NCBI GenBank assembly: GCA_963556145.1
Contig: OY744462.1
Coordinates: forward strand, 4,402,001-4,466,000
Source: Hygrocybe punicea
Lineage: Eukaryota; Basidiomycota; Agaricomycetes; Agaricales; Hygrophoraceae
DNA length: 64,000 bases
Reading direction: 5' to 3'
The translations under genes and the position numbers were made by a program. Below the pieces are notes generated by a model. That model worked only from the letters and a program-made list of their open reading frames with translations, was not told where the DNA came from and did not search any database. Below, piece after piece: positions 23,656 to 35,251 of the stretch (position 1 is its first letter; each line of letters begins with the position of its first letter).

Positions 23656-25969
23656 TCAGAAACCAGATAGGCAAGGCGGAAACGCAACGTACAGCTTGCT
23701 TTTCCATCTCCTGGAATTTCTAAGCGTTGGGTTTGTGTCGTCAGGTGAAGACATGCAAGGTTTGGCAAGGCAACGTACCTTTTTGTCAATGCCGGTCAAG
23801 CTATCCCAATAGGTCTTGAATTCTCCCTGCGATCCCCCCAGGTTTGCTGAACACCATTCACGAATGCACAAGTTCCTGGACGACGTTAAGGCTGCGTGAA
23901 ACATTGCACTAGTGGACACACACCTTGCTGTGGGTTTGTGACCAGGCACAATCGGCTTGTCTTGAGCAGACATTTTCTTCTTCTTTCCAGGTGCCGGCTT
24001 TTCTGGGTTGGTTGTGGCAGATGCCTGGAGTGCAGGGGCTGCGGGTATGCGAATTTTCAGCATGCGTGGTAGTGGACACGGCTCGTGGGGAGTCGTTTCA
24101 TCTGCTAGATGGGGATATCACATCTGTAATTTGATGGTTGCAATCATGCACCTGCTGTATTATCCGACGTCGTAATTGGTAATGATGAGACCATGGGGAC
24201 CATGGGGTCAATTGCTAATGCAGGAGCCACTGCGTCAATCCCTAAAAAAGGTGGGGTCGTTGGAGTTGTGGCCAGAGAAGATTCGTTCAAGGTCATTGTA
24301 GCTGAGGTCAACGAAGGCGACGACTCAGCGGCAACATTTTCAATACCGGTAGATCCGGGTAGTGCAGAACCCATCGATGCGGGGGAAGGAGCTGTTTCTT
24401 TTGCAGCAGATTCGAGTAGCACAGAGGAGCCGGAAGGAGCTGTTTCAATTGGGCTCAGCAGTAGAGGACTTTCCATAGGACTCAGAGTTGCCACAATAAT
24501 CGCCGTCGGTGCAACATCTTCACTCGCAGTAGCCAGAGCTGTCCCCACAGAGGAACCTTGAATGTCTGCATCATTACTCCGGATGACTGGGACTGGGCGG
24601 GGTCTTGCAGGAACAGTGGTATTGACCGACTTTTCAGTGTTCTCCATTTGTGTGACTTGAATATTTGAACTACAAGACGGCGTCAGGACGGGAAAATGAA
24701 CAAATGAGGGTACTGACAGAGGATTGATGAGCTGGAAGTTTTGTTAATTGTAAGCGCAATCCAGGAAGATATAGCATTGAGACGACACACCTGCACCATC
24801 TTTTTCTCCCGAGTTGCGGTCATGTCATTGCGCTTTTGTTTCTTTGGTTGATGCAACGTCTTGAGCGGTAGTTTGCGTTTCTTTGAGGTATTGCCATTGG
24901 AGTCATTGTTGTCCGATTCGTCGTTGGAGCTGGATCCCACTTCTAGTATTTCGTTCTCCTTGTTCCCATTGAAAGTCCTGTTGGCTTGCTGACTCGTGCG
25001 CCATGCTGGATAGTAGTTGATTGCGACTTGATCAGCTTTCCACCCATTTTCACAGAGCCGGAACTCCTCGAAGCGCTGCCCCATCTCGGAACGGTAGTGG
25101 TCACTAACTGTAAGGTTTTTGTTAGACATCCACTTCATCGGTGCCAAACCTGCATCTGATAGTTGTGCCCAGATTGACCGAGCAGTGGCTCGCACCGCAG
25201 AGGCATGATGACCATCAATAGGTGTGCCCTCTTGATCTACAACATACAGCATTTGTACGTTGACTCCTTCAGCTGCACGTGTTCGACCATGGGCACCTTT
25301 CTTGCCGACTAATGATGTCCCTTTGACACTATCTTGGTGTTCCGTCCACGCAGATTTGTGCCAAAACATTGTTTGGAGCTCTTCTATCGAGAAATCCGAT
25401 GATTTCGGCCAAGTGCCAGTGATTGACGACAATTGTGCTGAGACAGAAAGAAATGGAGATGTCGAAGTCTTAAGAGGATTTGCACCAACTACTGAAGGGA
25501 TGGACTGTGCTAACACAGTATATGCATTCCTGTTGGTCCACACCGCAAGTAAGCAAATTACAATGTCCAGATCATAGCGTTACACACTTGTATGAGTCCC
25601 TCTCAATAGCCATGCCATTTTTCTCCATCTTCATGCGCTCAAGTTCATCTTGCAATTGTGTGTAGTGTTTGTAAAGCTTGATATATGCGACATTTTTGAG
25701 TTCCATCAACATTGCATGATTTGCGTTTGAGATGGCATGTGCATGTGAGTAAGAGTCACTGGCATCGTTGGCCTGTTTTGACTGACAATAAGTACTTTAG
25801 AAACGAGAACAAGGCAACTCACCTGTGTAAAGCGGTTGAAGGGACTTCCAAGAGACAAAGGAGGCGAGAAAGACGGAAAAGAGGAGAAATCTGGCGATCC
25901 GGATTCATTACAGAAAAGCAGAGAGGGGTCTTTGGGAGGGTCTTGGATGAAGGGTGTCGACGACATGGT
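23656..25969 (-). CDS. Accessory protein of the Tnp2 element, unrecognised family
   Basis: The ATG at 25969 opens a Pro/Ser-rich start (SSTPFIQDPPKDPSLLF). A coiled-coil segment follows (YKHYTQLQDELERMKMEK), then a conserved globular part with HGRTRAAEGVNVQMLYVVDQ and RSIWAQLSDAGLAPMKWMSN, then a basic nuclear-signal-like stretch (TSKKRKLPLKTLHQPKKQKR), a Thr/Ser/Pro-rich linker, and a short C-terminal box near IREWCSANLGGSQGEFKTYW. Six or so exons are implied; the 3' splice pattern is not resolved. It lies ~120 bp downstream of the transposase gene on the same strand. In En/Spm a DNA-binding TnpA accompanies the Tnp2-like transposase, and this could play the same part. That role is inference from layout and the basic region. 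Confidence 0.6.
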
Positions 25970-26086
25970 GGTATAAGATGAAGTCATCGCTGTAGGCAGA
26001 TCGAATTACATCACTTCTAATTAGAGTGACGTCGATCACATTACAATCAACATTGTCGATCACATTACAATCAGCCCTATCTACCT

Positions 26087-29000
26087 TCACTCTGTTTCCT
26101 CGACATCTTCTGCTTCCTCAGTCTCCAGAAATCCACCCAGATCAGCAAGATCAAGTCCTGGTTTCTCCACCAAGAAATACCGCTGCTCACCACGAATTTG
26201 ATGAGGAAGCATAGCAATGACTAACAAGATTTTCTTCACATCAATGACAATCACGGTGTCTTGAGGTTTGCAAGAGTAGACGGTATATGAAGACAGCTTT
26301 AGGAGGTCTCGATCGGGTGGTCCAAATGGCACCACAACTGCCAAGGTATGTATCATATCTTCTTGGATCTGTAGTCTGAAATAATACAGGACTTCAGCGA
26401 AATCCAAATGATCCAAGTCGGTGTCATGGTACTGCAAGAGCAATGGATAAGACAACAGCAATGACTAGTAAACGACTCACCTTCACATTTCTGGAGGTGC
26501 GCAAACGGGCTAATAGTTTGAGTTTTTCTTTCCAGGCCGATCTCGCAATCTGTCCATTTGGAAGCTGCAATCGAGCCCATCGCACTATTCTTGGATCGTC
26601 TTGGTCATATTCTTGCTCCGGGATACCCATCTTTCGGAGGTAAGACTTGATAGCATCAGCCTCAGCACGTTCAATGTCTTGGGCAGACCTTCCCTTCGCT
26701 CTCAGCAATACATAGGAATCTCCGAGATCAAACGACCCCCGGGGGAGCTTATAGCCGTCTGGGTCTAGCTCTGGCAGCATAGCCTTCAGCACGTTCGTCT
26801 GCGACCTTTGAAGTCCACGTTCTGACAGATTTGCGAATGGGTTTGAAGGCTGTTTCACTTCTTCCCCCAGATTCCCAATGGTTCGCTCAATCGTCCACTG
26901 TGAAGAACAGGCACCGGGTCCAACACGTACAGCTTCTCCGGCAAGATGACACAGTGTGTGGATTACCGGCCGAACAAAGTGAAGCCGAGAATGCTTTTGC
27001 TGATAGTACAAGACCTCGAATTCGTCAGCATACTCCAGTATCATTTGGTGAGCTGTCTGCAATGCATCGACCGTGATCCGGCGCTGACACATAACACGGA
27101 TACCAAAAGCGAGTTTACAAAAGCTTTTCCAGTACTTTTCGGGGAGGATACCATAGAGCATTGCCGGGCAGAGGCCAAAAAGGTACAGCAAGTACTCCCA
27201 TGCCTTGTACCCACTATTCATTTTCTTCGCAGGATCGCGAGGGGGGCGGTCAAACGATCCAGGCAAGTATGGTGTCATCTTTGCAACATCTTCACCGTGT
27301 TTTTTCCAGACTTGTCCTTGGAGCACAGCCCAATCCCAAGTACGTCTGTCATCGTCTTCATCACAATCAAAGGTCCCACGCCAGAGTTTGCACATGAGGT
27401 CAGGGACATTCAATGATGCTGCGTGCATTATATTGAGGCTAAAACACTTTGGAACGGGAAGCAACCGATGAAGACCACTGAATAGACTTGGCTGGCAGAT
27501 TCCTGTCTCGAGGTGGCGATTTTCAAATTGAGTGTTGTTCGGTGAATTCTGGACTAGGGTGAGATTCTCTTGATATCTTTCGATTGAGCATCCAGTGATT
27601 TCATTGATTGGGATGTCAGGATGATCGGCACCAGGTGCATTGTCATCAAGTGGTCGACGGCGAGCAGGATAGTAGTGCGGGCAACCCTTCTTGTTCCGGC
27701 CAACCAGTGGACAGTAGATGCGGCAACCATGCTTGCCATGATGACCAACAAGTCCACTGATCATAGCCATGCCTGGTGCGTCAGCACAGTTGAGGAACAG
27801 GAAAGGGTTTGAGGTAAATGTTCGGTCAATTTCGGCATCCCATATTAGAAGGCCTTCTTTTTGCAGCGCAGACAAATGGTGTAGAGTCGGGAACATAAAC
27901 GAATCACTGTGCTTCATTTTATTTGGCCCTGGAACAAAGTACGCTGGTGGGACGTATTTTTTCTTGTATCGCCTATCAGGTGGGTGATCGCCAATGATCC
28001 ATATTGAGATCCAAGTGTCCGACTTTTTCTTCTGGTACAGCTGAGCCCCATCGATCGAGAAGAGGAGGACCATATCATCTGGTGTGATTTCCCCACCCTG
28101 GACAGCGGATATGTAGTCACTCCCACAGAAAATGTCGTCATAGACTCCCAGAACACCGTGATTTGCTTCAAGTTCCTGAAAAATCTCCCGGGTTCGGTTC
28201 CGGCGATATTTCATTGCCCTTGCACCCTCTGGCAACCGCCATAGTGCCTGCAGTTGCGGACCTAGTGGTATTGTGCAAAACTTCTGTCTTGCAACCTTCT
28301 TATTTGCAGTACTCTTGACAGGATCATAACGAGGTTCATGGCACTGTGGACATTGCTCCAGACGCAGCCACGGCCCGGTGTACGCCATACAAGAGTTCGG
28401 ACACATGTCATGCATAATCGGGACAATGCCAGTGAGGTCTGCAATGTACCGTTCAACTTGATATAGGGAGAGCATTCTAGAGTCCGGGTAACGTTCCAGG
28501 ATATTGCGCCGAATGGAGTTGTAAGTCTCCTCAGATGCATTGCTGACCGATAGAAAGTTCTTGATTGACAATTTCACATCAGGGTCATCAATAACGAGAA
28601 CTTCCTTGGGTGGATTTCGAAGCCGCTCGAGGTGATAGGGATCCATATTGTCGTGTTCGTCACCGAATGAAGCATTTCGGACAAGTTGGATAAATTGGTG
28701 AGCTGTTGCTATCTCCTCGATACGAGTCTCCTGAAATTCTTCCTCAATATCTGCATCTTCGAGATCAACCTGTCCAGCACCTCTAGCTTCATCAAGTACT
28801 AATTCATCCTCAGATGAAGCTTCAAACGAATGGGTATTGATATCTCTTAAATTAGGGATACTGCCATGGTCAAATGCATCATTTTGGTCACCCTGCTCGG
28901 AATATTGCTGAGGAGATGATGGATTCGAGTGGGGAACGTCTGCGAGGAGATTTTCAGCTGCAGCATGGCTTGTCCCGGAACCAGAGGCAATGTTAGGTGC

Positions 29001-29392
29001 GTCAGGTTGATCGACGTCACAATACTGTGGATCATATTGATGAAAATTACAGGAATATCAATGATACGAGTAATTACCATGTCTTCAAGCTCATCCGCTC
29101 CGTTTTCCAATTCTGGTTCTTCATCAAGGACCTCTCTTGCCTTTTCTTTGCCTTTTCTTGACAACACAGGTCTGTTTTGTGTGTTTCCGTTGTGTTGAAC
29201 ATGGCGAAGTTGCTGATACGACTTTTTCGATGCCAGGAATGCACGAAATTCGGGGGAAAGTTTGTCGGCTTCTCGGTACTTTGCATGTCTCTGGTATGTA
29301 GACAGAGAAACTTCTTTTGGTGGCTGGCCGCAGCGTTTTGAGCAATCACAAAAATGGGTGGGACCTTTTGAGCTGTTGACCTTAGGCATCAT
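26087..29392 (-). CDS. Tnp2-family (CMC/EnSpm-like) transposase
   Basis: About 1,070 residues in three exons. It starts with a Cys/His finger (CDCSKRCGQPPKEVSLSTYQ), then an acidic Ser-rich region after an intron near 29080-29035. The catalytic part has MKYRRNRTREIFQELEANHG, VYDDIFCGSDY, LLFSIDGAQLYQKKKSD, YFVPGPNKMKHSDSF, LNCADAPGMAMISGLVGHHG, CRIYCPLVGR and CSSQWTIERTIGNLGEE. The acidic residues of SIDGA, CADAPG and IERTIG fit the DDE pattern of this superfamily. A last intron at about 26480-26432 precedes the C-terminal exon, which ends at 26087. No stop or frameshift was seen, so this gene may be intact, unlike most mobile genes nearby. Confidence 0.85.
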
Positions 29393-31039
29393 GTAGATAT
29401 AAAACGAATGTACAATGGCCTACGAAATGCCGCATCCCAAATATCTCTAAGTCCTTCCTAGGCCTTCCTTCTTAATCAGGTAGTGACACTACTCAGAACG
29501 GTTCAAACGTTCGTTAATAAACCAGCCGGATATCATTCCAACTTGATTCATATCGGTTCATTCACTCAGACTCGGGCTGACTCATTGCAATTCATGTCGA
29601 TTTTCACTAGGAATGATGGTGGATGGATGGCCAGCCTTCATCATCGTGATGAACTGAGGGTCGGAAACGATCTTGGTGGGCCAGGCACTTTCAACACACC
29701 AGTGGGCAAGATGAGCTTGCATTTCTTCAGAGGTATGCACACGATGGGTGACTTTGACAGGCACCTGGCCTTGTCGGGCAAAGCTGGCAAAGATGGAACC
29801 GTCCTGACTGACAGGTGTTGGTTTGGAACCGAACGCTGCATCGACGACATCCTCACTGAAGCATCACACAGCGTGGGACTTCAGATTGGATGTCCCACCA
29901 TGGTCCTTCAAATCTTGGAAATGCTGAACGCCGTGGAGACCTTTGTTGTGGCATTGCGGCACAGCACACTTGAAGAAATGATACTTGCATCCTTTTTTGT
30001 AGCTGGCAGTGACATTGCTATTGAAAAATTAGTAAACGGGCGAGCGCCAAGACTCTTTGAGATGAGCTGATGATCCAGGCATTAGCAGCACTCAAAACGA
30101 GCCAAAGTCATACTCACCGAGTTCCTGTTCATCCGTCTCCTTTTCTGTCCCTTCCGAGGCTTGAACAGATTGAACTTCGTCATCGCTGACAGGTATAGAG
30201 AGTGGGGGTGATTCAGAGCGAGCAGTAGCTGAGCTGGGACGGGCCATGATTGGATGGGGAATAGGAAACACGGCCAACGGCTTTATCAAGGCTCAGGTTG
30301 AAAGGGGGCCCATGGCGCCATACAATAACGGAGTGGAGAGATGCTGCTTGGTATTGATAAGCCCAATTGTCAGTCTTGAGAGAGCGAAACACCCACTGCT
30401 GATCCAAGCACAATGTTAAGAAAATGAGACACAATAAAAGATACATGTGAGTCCTGTGAGACAGGGCTACAATTGATGATCGAGAGCATGATATCGACTT
30501 GGGCGAGACAAGGCTGGAAAAAAACGATTTGAGAAGACAAGACGCTAGTCACACGCACCACAATTATGTTGCCAGTGTTTGGTACCAAATCATCAGGATC
30601 CAGTGATGGAGGGCTGTCGCTGGCCATTGAAGGCATAAACTCCTGGGATCTTGAATCCAGCAACGAGACGATGGATCTCCAAGTCATCAGCGACGACAAA
30701 CAAACTGAGGTGTCAACAAACAAAGGTGTCACTGTGTGACCATGACAAAACCGTGAACCCGCGGTAACAGGTCCGGTGTGCCGGCAGGTGGGAAAATTTA
30801 ACACCACACCTGAACCTGTGGCACCTGTACCTGTGACACCGCAGGTAAACTCACAACTGTGACATACACTAGTGGGGGGTGGCAATGGGTGGTAAGGAAA
30901 GGTCTGGGAAGAGAGGCGGATGGGGGAAACAGAGAGGGGATGGATGGGAGAGGGCTCCTGGCCCCAAATGAGCAGTGGGAAGGGGTAAGTATGTGAGGGA
31001 AAAGTAGGAGGGGGGTGGGTACTCACCTGTACCATTAAG

Positions 31040-31510
31040 ACCCCCCATGGGCCATGGCCTCCTTTGCATTCCATCATCAACAAAAGCAATGGTCTCCATT
31101 GTGGGTTTCATTGTCCTGATTGGTCTGGCCAACGAGTTGCACGAGGATGGTGGCATAGGTGATGGCGGTTCCGATATCTCGACGATGATGATGCCATTGA
31201 TGACACCTTCATTGTGGGTGACTCTCCACATCGCCCTTGTCATCTTTGTTGCTGTGTGCCCAGTCTGCCACTGCTGGTTCACATGTTTGAGGCCAATGGT
31301 TGAAAAACCTGGGCATGCTCCTGCACAGTGTAGTAGTTGGGCCTGGACTGTCACATGCCCAGTTCCCATGGTTGACCTTAGTCAGTAGGCTTCCCGATAT
31401 AGTAGACAGTCTCATCCTTCGATATCCAGACCGTTTCCACTTGATTCCAGCATGAGCACCCTGGAGAGGTCCTTTGGGATCTCTCCAGTGGCTTTGTGGA
31501 TGTCCAGGGA
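31040..31510. repeat. Dispersed repeat R3, copy 2
   Basis: This stretch shares GTAGTAG, GCCTGGACTGTCAC and GTTCCCATGGTTGACC blocks with 20437-20760 and 55853-55990. A plus-strand frame (31047-31388) is open but resembles nothing known and is not conserved between copies. Confidence 0.4.
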
Positions 31511-31776
31511 GGTGATCTTAGTGTGAATCATCGCTGTCGTCGCCCTCCTCCTCATTTTCATCGTTGTTGAGGGGGTAGGAAGCAGGAGTGTGGCAAATGG
31601 GTGGGTGATGGTGGTGGAAGGTTGAAAGCCATATGATCAGTCACATGTGCTTTTCCACCACCCACTTGCCTCCCAAATTGCTTCCCACCATGCTCCCACT
31701 CCCCACCACCTCAACAATGATGGAAATGAGGACGATGAGGATGACAGCGACGATTCGCACAGAGACCACCACCCCA
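31511..31776. repeat. Imperfect foldback, ~110-bp arms
   Basis: The left arm (GTGTGAATCATCGCTGTC to GTGGTGGAA) is matched by the complement of the right arm (TTCCACCACC to GACGATTCGCAC) around a ~40-base centre holding CATATGATCAGTCACATGTG. It may be a MITE remnant. No target duplication was found. Confidence 0.5.
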
Positions 31777-31805
31777 GACATCCTCAAAACACCTATGACT
31801 CCCAT

Positions 31806-32440
31806 CTAACCCCTCTAATTAGAGGGAGGCAAGTGATCTTGGCCTCCTTCTAACTAGAGGTGTTCCGATGTTTTCAGGGTCTCCTCCAATAAATAAGCTG
31901 ATATATTTTGAACTTTGATACATTTTGAGATTAGCTTAGTTGCCTACCTCTAATTAGAGGTGTTTCAATGTTTTCAGGCCTCTTGCTATTTCTCAGATGT
32001 TTGACTTGGATATATTTTGAGATTATCGTAGTTGCCTACCTCTAACTAGAGGTGTTTCAATGTTTTCAGGCCTCCTGCTATATCTGGCTGGTTTGACTTG
32101 GATATATTTTGAGATTAGCTTGGTTGCCTACCTCTAACCAGAGGTGTTTTAATGATTTTCAAGCCTCCTGCTATATATCAGTGGTTTGACTTAGGTATAT
32201 CTTAGCATTAGTTTACTTGACCTCTAACTAGAGGTGTTTTGATGTTTGTCAGGCCTTCCACTATATCATTGGTTTGACTTTGATATATTATGATGTTAGA
32301 TTACTTACCTCCCTCTAACTAGTGGTATTTTGGTGTTTTCACCTGCTATACTATACCATTGGTTCGCCTTTGATATATTGCAATGTTAGTTTACTTGCCT
32401 CTCTCCAACAAGAGGCCTTTTGATGTTTTTCAAGCCTTAT
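31806..32440. repeat. Tandem array, ~90-100-bp units around the palindrome CCTCTAACTAGAGG
   Basis: About seven degenerate units. Each starts with a copy of CCTCTAAYTAGAGGTGTTT, followed by TTTTCAGGCCTCCTGC and TTTGACTTGGATATATTTT. Spacing of the palindromes is about 87-101 bp. The last units diverge most. Confidence 0.7.
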
Positions 32441-32860
32441 CAGTCTACTAGTTACATAATTACAGTATACTAAACCCAGTACTAGCTGAGATACCGTTTG
32501 TTACTATGCCGAATCAATTGGAAACAACTATTGGACCTTAAATCCTTGCTGTTCCCGAGATTGAACCCTGTTCTCAACAACAACTCATCAGACCGACTCG
32601 AATCGTTGTCAGCGTTCGCTTCAGCACGTCTACTTTGCCCTAGCAACAGTAGAACATCCTCGTCTTAGTGCTTCGTCATCCAGAGTCGAATTACTTCACC
32701 AGTGTTAGTAACTTCAGAATAGTTAACACCTGTTTCTGAGTCTCTTTGGGTTTTGGGCTATTATGGTTGTGTGAGGTCATTGTAGGCCGCTTTTTGGGGT
32801 TGGGTTAGGCTTGATTTCATCTCAAATAGGTGTGTGGGGTTTGCATCCATCTTTTCTGAA
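32441..32860. other. No recognisable feature
   Basis: Mixed-composition sequence between the tandem array and the next Helitron-like copy. I see no open frame with similarity to a known family, no repeat ends and no RNA gene. Confidence 0.5.
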
Positions 32861-34802
32861 CTTGTTTAGTGGGCCAGTGCTGTGCATGGCATTCACAAGT
32901 TCTTTTTTTCCCCCTCCCTACTCCTATGAAGTATGCAATAACATTAACTTGCATGAAGCAAGTTACATCTGATATAAGATATATAGCATATATTGTATAT
33001 TTTATATTATTCTATAAACCCACATCCCATCTCTGCAACATATAAATTAGACTAAAATAAAACTACATAGAGTGTGTTGAGTCTTTATCAACCTCTTCTC
33101 TTACTGTCATCTCTTCTGCTGCATCATCATACAATATTCTCAGCCATAAAAGAAATGTTCAGGGAGCAACAGGTCAATTGCCAAATACAACTATTCCTTA
33201 AACAGTATGATAACAATTAACTTACATTTTCTCAACTCTACTTCCCCATGACCTAGAATACTGTACAACAGATGATAACACGAAGACAGCTGTGCTGTTT
33301 AAGGGAGCCAATATTGCATATGGCATGAATTAAGTCCTTTTTTTAATTAGATTTTTATTTGTACAATTGTTAGTAATATCAATAAGTGATTTTACTTGAA
33401 ATATACAATTAGCATATAATATAATATATGTATACAGCAATATCACATTGACTTTTGTGTTTTAAGTAAAAATATCAGTACATCATCTAAGTTTAGCCTA
33501 TTTCTGCTTATATGGCTGATATTTCCATATAGTAATAGTGGTCACATGTGACTAGGACTCCTGTGATCAGCTCAAAATTTAGCATATATGATGTAAAATT
33601 ACCTTATATAGTTAGACTGGTCACATGTGACTATTACTATTACGATCAACAAAAAATTTGGTATATAATATCAAAAATTACCCTATATGGTTAGATTGGT
33701 GACTGTCACACCTTGCCCAAAATGGTTATATTAGTCAGCAGTTTGATTTTCACCTGATTCCGATAAGAATTGAAGTGAGTATTAATATTTTAAATATAAT
33801 CAGAAGGTAATTTGACTTTTTTGAAACAACCCATATTTGGATGCTTATGTAAGCTTGGCCCTAACTTGGTGTTATTTTTTGGGATCAGAAGTAGAATCAT
33901 ATCTCTTGTTCAAAAAAATTTTGTTTATAGGCGATCAACTTTATCAATTACAGCCGTTTGCATGTATCTTGACAATTTTTGGAAATTTTTGAATTGGTTA
34001 AATAATATGGACTTAGACAAAATTACTGTACTCAATCTTGTATCTCATGAAATACTGCATGGATTGAGATGGTTGTAGAGGGAAAGTTGTACTATTTTCT
34101 AATGGCTATCAGCTCCTGTAATTACATTTGAACAATATTTAGTGTATGATGAGTTGTGGATGAAGTAAGAGGTGACCAAGTGTTTTTTAACACCCAGAAT
34201 GATATTGTTAAATTATGGCATCAAATGAGCTCCTATGAACAAGATTGTAGAGAGAAAGTTGTTCATTTTTTCAAGGGCTAGAAATACATATACCATGTTT
34301 TTCTTTATTTTTGTTCTTTGAGCTAACATATATGATTCTTGTGATATTTTGATTCCAATGCAGACAATTGTAGTCCAGCTGTAATGTTGGCTCAAAAGAA
34401 CAAAAATAAAGAGAAACACGGTATATGCACTTCTAGCCCTTGAAAAAATGAACAACTTTCTCTCTACAATCTTGTTCATAGGAGCTCATTTGATGCCATA
34501 ATTTAACAATATCATTCTGGGTGTTAAAAAACACTTGGTCACCTCTTACTTCATCCACAACTCATCATACACTAAATATTGTTCAAATGTAATTACAGGA
34601 GCTGATAGCCATTAGAAAATAGTACAACTTTCCCTCTACAACCATCTCAATCCATGCAGTATTTCATGAGATACAAGATTGAGTACAGTAATTTTGTCTA
34701 AGTCCATATTGTTTAACCAATTCAAAAATTTCCAAAAATTGTCAAGATACATGCAAACGGCTGTAATTAATTAATTACGAACCCTCACTGAACCAGGTCT
34801 GA
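32861..34802. mobile_element. Non-autonomous Helitron-like element, copy c (split by a palindrome)
   Basis: It has the same 3' end as copy a (CTTGTTTAGTGGGCC on the plus strand) and the same AT-rich body. It stops at CCAGGTCTGA, where the autonomous Helitron begins with CTTGTCTAGTGGGCC. The missing 5' tip is either lost or is the ~39 bp found at the far end of the Helitron (49649-49687). An 813-bp foldback interrupts it. Confidence 0.6.
33951..34763. mobile_element. 813-bp TA-flanked palindromic element
   Basis: The ends CAGCCGTTTGCATGTATC and the exact complement are flanked by TA (33949-33950 and 34764-34765). The two ~380-bp arms are almost perfectly complementary around a ~55-base centre. 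It codes for nothing. The TA duplication points to mobilisation by a Tc1/mariner-type transposase (inference). Confidence 0.9.
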
Positions 34803-35251
34803 CTTGTCTAGTGGGCCAGTGCTGCGCATGGCATGAATGAGTTCTTTTTTTCCCCTCCCCACTTTGTTGCTGAATTAAGAAAATTGCATAAAGCATGTTA
34901 AATATGGCATAAGATACATAGCATGTGTTGCATATTGCATATTGATCTAATAAGCCCACCTCCCACCTCTGCAACATATACATTAGCATAAAAGAAATCT
35001 ACATAAAGTGTCTTGAGTCTTCATCAACATCCTCTCTACCTGCTATCTCCCCTGTGTTGCACCATCATGCAACACTCTCAGCCATGAAGCAATTGCTCAG
35101 GGAGCAACAGGTCAACTGCCAAACACAACTGCCCCCCAAACAGTGTGCTGACAATTAACTCACATTTGCTCAATCCTACTTTTCCATGACCTTGAATGCT
35201 ACACAACAGATGAACACATAAGACAGCCGTGCTTGACCTCAAGGAGGATCC

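Larger units (their letters stand above)
23158..29609. mobile_element. Tnp2-family transposon with two genes, nested in the hAT gene
   Basis: The terminal repeats are CAGTGAAAATCGACATGAA on the left and its complement (ending CACTA) on the right. The duplication GGAATGATG flanks it at 23149-23157 and 29610-29618; eight of those nine bases rejoin the hAT codons for IIPS. Both genes lie on the minus strand, transposase first. Plant CACTA/EnSpm elements duplicate three bases, so an 8-9-bp duplication suggests a distinct fungal lineage. A Plavaka-like element is possible; I cannot confirm it. Confidence 0.8.
21166..30247 (-). pseudogene. hAT transposase, split by an inserted element and carrying a stop
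   Basis: The ATG at 30247 begins an acidic N-terminus, then LAHLKESWRSPVY and a BED-type zinc-finger region with paired Cys and His (KYHFFKCAVPQCH to LKSHAVCC). The frame runs to GHPSTIIPS, where the Tnp2-type element inserts. It resumes at 23148 with PATVRQDIK, FATDAWTAPNH, a Cys/His box (IRCFNHMMHLSAVALV), the acidic insert typical of fungal hATs, RDVKTRWNSTYNM, and the C-terminal dimerisation region (DPIAWWWDHRAVFPRLSVMA, TSTAVECV, RNRLSASSIRASLCLGDW). Stop at 21166. A TAA at 30029-30031 interrupts the N-terminal domain. Several introns are implied. The gene is dead in its present form. Confidence 0.85.
20970..30871. mobile_element. hAT transposon, split by a nested Tnp2-type element
   Basis: The ends TAGTGTGTGACACAGG and the complement of TAGTGTATGTCACAG form imperfect TIRs, followed inward by many ACCTGTGACA-like subterminal repeats, as in hAT elements. 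The flanking 8-mers (GGGGCCCG and GTGGGGGG) do not match, so the duplication has decayed or the ends are off by a few bases. It carries one transposase gene on the minus strand, interrupted at 23158-29609. Without the insertion it would be about 3.4 kb. Confidence 0.7.

Noticed and set aside
29483..30070. 195-codon plus-strand frame
   Set aside because: It is the complement of the hAT BED-finger exon; the minus strand has the recognisable Cys/His and hAT motifs.
20970..30871. Exact 8-bp target duplication for the hAT element
   Set aside because: GGGGCCCG and GTGGGGGG do not match; I kept the element call on TIRs, subterminal repeats and gene content, without a duplication.
31806..32440. CRISPR-like array
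   Set aside because: Unit and spacer lengths vary, spacers are homologous to one another, and the genome is fungal; this is a degenerate tandem repeat.
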